Assembly (NCBI RefSeq): GCF_029601685.1
Contig: NZ_JARRIR010000009.1
Coordinates: 124,001-188,000 of the forward strand
Reading direction: 5' to 3'
Origin: Metarhizobium sp017305935
GTDB lineage: Bacteria; Pseudomonadota; Alphaproteobacteria; Rhizobiales; Rhizobiaceae
Length of the DNA stretch: 64,000 bases
Positions 62,253-64,000 of this stretch are shown here, one piece after another (position 1 is the stretch's first letter; each line of letters opens with the position of its first letter). The notes under the pieces were generated by a model. It was not told the DNA's origin, made no database searches, and saw only the letters and a list, made by a program, of their open reading frames with translations. The translations under genes and the position numbers were made by a program.

Positions 62253-63185
62253 GGCCGTTGCCTCATCTGTGATCAATCCGTTGAGCAGCCCGCCTTTCAA
62301 GGCGCCGGCGATGGCGCGCGCCTTGCGTTTGCCCATGGCGATGCCGATGACCACGGAGGTCTCGCGCGAGGGGATGGGAACGCTCGCCACCCGCTCGTTG
62401 ACGGGGTCATTCAGCAACCTTCCCTGCCCATCGAAGATCCATCCGCAGATCTCGCCGGCCGCACCGGCGGCGATCAGCGTCTGCATCTCGTCGGCGGCGA
62501 GGAAGCCATCGACGCAGAGCGGCGCGTCGGGGCCGAGTTCGCCCACACCGACGAAGGTGACATCGGCCTGGGCGCCGAGCGCCAGCGTCGAGCGCACCAG
62601 CGCCTGCTGGTGTAGGAGTTCCCGCTCCTCGGCGGAGGAGACGAGCACCGGCAGCGGCATCGGGAAATGCCGCGCCTTGATGGCGTCGGCCATGGAGAAG
62701 ACGACGTTGTAATAGGCGGCCGACCCGTCCGGGCCGATATTGCCGGTCAGCGACACGACGCGGTGCTGCGGACAGTCAAGCGCCGGCAGCTGGTCGACCG
62801 CGGCCTTCAGGGTGCGGCCGGTGCCGATGGCGAGGACGATCGGATCGGGCTTCTTCAGCCAGCGCTCGATTTCCGCCGCCCCTGCCTCGGCGATGCCGAC
62901 CGTGGTCGAGGTCGAAGCCGGATCGCTCGGCACGATATCGACGTGTTTCAGGCCGTATTTGCGCATCAGGTCGCGGCCGAGTTCCAGGCAGGCGGCGATC
63001 GGATGGTCGAGCCGCACCTTGATCAGCCGCTCGGCGACGGCCAGCGACACGAGGCGCTGGGCGGACTGGCGCGAAATGCCCATGGCGCCGGCGATCTCGT
63101 CCTGGGTGCGGCCCGCCACGTAATAAAGCCAGCCGGCGCGCGCCGCATCGTCAAGCCGCCCACCCGTCTCAGACCGTTTCGCCAT
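62232..63185 (-). CDS. smoC: SorC-family regulator of the sorbitol/mannitol locus
   Basis: A 317-residue regulator related to SmoC/DeoR types. Helix-turn-helix: GWLYYVAGRTQDEIAGAMGISRQSAQRLVSLA. Effector domain: PIVLAIGTGRTLKAAVDQL and the late NERVASVPIPSRETSVVIGIAMGKRKARAI, which bind phosphorylated sugar in this family. ATG 63185 follows GCGGGGA; an ATG at 63197 is also in frame. The gene is upstream of smoE on the same strand, with 146 bases between, and is the likely regulator of the transporter. Confidence 0.88.
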   Translation of the reverse strand: MAKRSETGGRLDDAARAGWLYYVAGRTQDEIAGAMGISRQSAQRLVSLAVAERLIKVRLDHPIAACLELGRDLMRKYGLKHVDIVPSDPASTSTTVGIAEAGAAEIERWLKKPDPIVLAIGTGRTLKAAVDQLPALDCPQHRVVSLTGNIGPDGSAAYYNVVFSMADAIKARHFPMPLPVLVSSAEERELLHQQALVRSTLALGAQADVTFVGVGELGPDAPLCVDGFLAADEMQTLIAAGAAGEICGWIFDGQGRLLNDPVNERVASVPIPSRETSVVIGIAMGKRKARAIAGALKGGLLNGLITDEATAEFLLNV

Positions 63186-63280
63186 GTCCCCGCCCATGCA
63201 GTTTTTGTTTCGTTGCCGCCATCTTCATGCTTCGCGGTCAAATGCGCAACGGGCGGGCGGATCTTTCCCTTGAGAATACG

Positions 63281-64000
63281 TCAGCCCCGACGCACCGGCC
63301 CCTCCGCCGTCAGTTCGGTCAGCGCCAGCGTCTGGTCGAGATGGCGCGCGCGCAAGGCGAGCAGCCTTTCGGCATAGGCAAGCCGGGTCGAAAGATAGGC
63401 GGGTTCGGCGGCAACGTTGCGCAATTCCTGCGGATCGGCCCGGAGATCGAAGAGCAGCGGCAGCAGCCCGGCGAAGTGGACATATTTGAAATCGGCATCG
63501 CGCAGAACGGCAAGGTTGCACGCACTCGACGGCAGGCCGAAATGCGCCTCCGCCGCGCCGCCCGCGACATCGCGAAAATCGAATTCCCAGAAGGCGGCGT
63601 CGCGCCATTGCGCCGGCGCCTTGCCCTGCAGGAAGGGCACAAGCGAGCCGCCGTCGAGATGGTTACGGGCCGGGCTCGCCAGCCGTTCGGCGAGCGTCGT
63701 AAAAATATCCGCCGCGCTGGTGAAGTGCTCGACCACGCCGCCCGCCCCTGAGCCATAAGCGGGATCGCGGATGACGAGCGGAATATGATAGGAGCCGTCG
63801 AAAAAGCCGCTCTTGCCGAACGACCAGTGGTCGCCAGCCATTTCGGCATGGTCGGAGGTGAAGACGATGATGGTGTTGTCCCACACGCCACTGTCTTTAA
63901 GCGCCTGCCAGAGGCGGCCAAGCTGGGCATCGACCTCGGAAATCATGCCGTAATAGACGGCGCGGATGGTGGCGATCTCCTCCGTGCTCCAATCGGCAAC
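63281..64000 (-). CDS. Sulfatase/phosphonate monoester hydrolase-like enzyme, 5' end outside window
   Basis: The C-terminal 239 residues of an alkaline-phosphatase-superfamily enzyme. Visible: VYYGMISEVDAQLGRLWQAL, then IIVFTSDHAEMAGDHWSFGKSGFFDGSYHIPLVIRDP, which carries the DH(x)E metal ligands and the lysine of the active site, and the typical sulfatase C-terminus FDLRADPQELRNVAAEP. The part with the formylglycine (CxPxR) motif is beyond position 64000, so whether it is a true sulfatase is not testable here. It is on the same strand as smoC with a 95-base gap. A polyol link is not evident. Confidence 0.87.
   Translation of the reverse strand, partial: VADWSTEEIATIRAVYYGMISEVDAQLGRLWQALKDSGVWDNTIIVFTSDHAEMAGDHWSFGKSGFFDGSYHIPLVIRDPAYGSGAGGVVEHFTSAADIFTTLAERLASPARNHLDGGSLVPFLQGKAPAQWRDAAFWEFDFRDVAGGAAEAHFGLPSSACNLAVLRDADFKYVHFAGLLPLLFDLRADPQELRNVAAEPAYLSTRLAYAERLLALRARHLDQTLALTELTAEGPVRRG

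Overview
The window is chromosomal-looking, high-GC DNA (well over 60% G+C by eye) with dense, mostly short-spaced genes and long spurious antisense frames. It reads as Rhizobiaceae (Rhizobium/Agrobacterium/Ensifer/Shinella type; genus not determinable by eye). Support for this comes from the smoEFGK-mtlK sorbitol/mannitol locus with a SorC-type regulator, a SitABCD manganese transporter preceded by Mur-type boxes, a 377-residue ornithine/lysine decarboxylase behind a long structured leader, and mosaic palindromic repeats that resemble the RIME elements of rhizobia. I count 59 genes; those at the two ends (bacteriophytochrome, sulfatase) are cut by the window edges. I saw no tRNA, rRNA, CRISPR array, transposase or phage gene.

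Layout. 1-9.5 kb: bphO-bphP light-sensing pair, a GNAT acetyltransferase, ornithine decarboxylase with its leader, a LysR regulator, a DUF1007-NicO metal exporter pair, TerB-like and small membrane proteins, KDPG aldolase. 9-19 kb: CYTH phosphatase, tRNA hydroxylase TrhO, a CHASE4-GGDEF-EAL protein, a GH1 beta-glucosidase, and an EmrAB-type efflux operon divergent from its TetR regulator across two identical-type palindromes. 18.5-26 kb: TerC, a SLC13/TrkA_C permease, gltX, lysS, and a low-complexity membrane-anchored protein. 26-30 kb: sitABCD.

30-46 kb is the most distinctive part. A PotABCD-like ABC transporter and an aminobutyraldehyde-type dehydrogenase lie with a LysR gene. Then comes a small persulfide-type ArsR/rhodanese/AhpD cassette. 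A second LysR gene is divergent from an operon of two tandem 816-residue FAD/GcvT oxidoreductases, a Rieske oxygenase of the quaternary-amine demethylase type and a RhaM homologue. Taken together this looks like uptake and stepwise N-demethylation of a methylated amine, with folate taking up the one-carbon units. The substrate is not known, and no Rieske reductase is present in the window.

46-54 kb holds housekeeping and metabolism: transaldolase divergent from a SorC regulator, an AraC-MGMT fusion, endonuclease III, an EI24-type membrane protein and adenine deaminase. 54-63 kb is a polyol module on the minus strand: smoC, smoE, a hairpin with a T-run, smoF, smoG, smoK, mtlK, a HAD phosphatase and a FGGY kinase. 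The sorbitol dehydrogenase gene smoS, which I expected between smoK and mtlK from the Sinorhizobium meliloti order, is absent. A partial sulfatase closes the window.

Functional calls rest on motifs and family resemblance read by eye; no database search was run.
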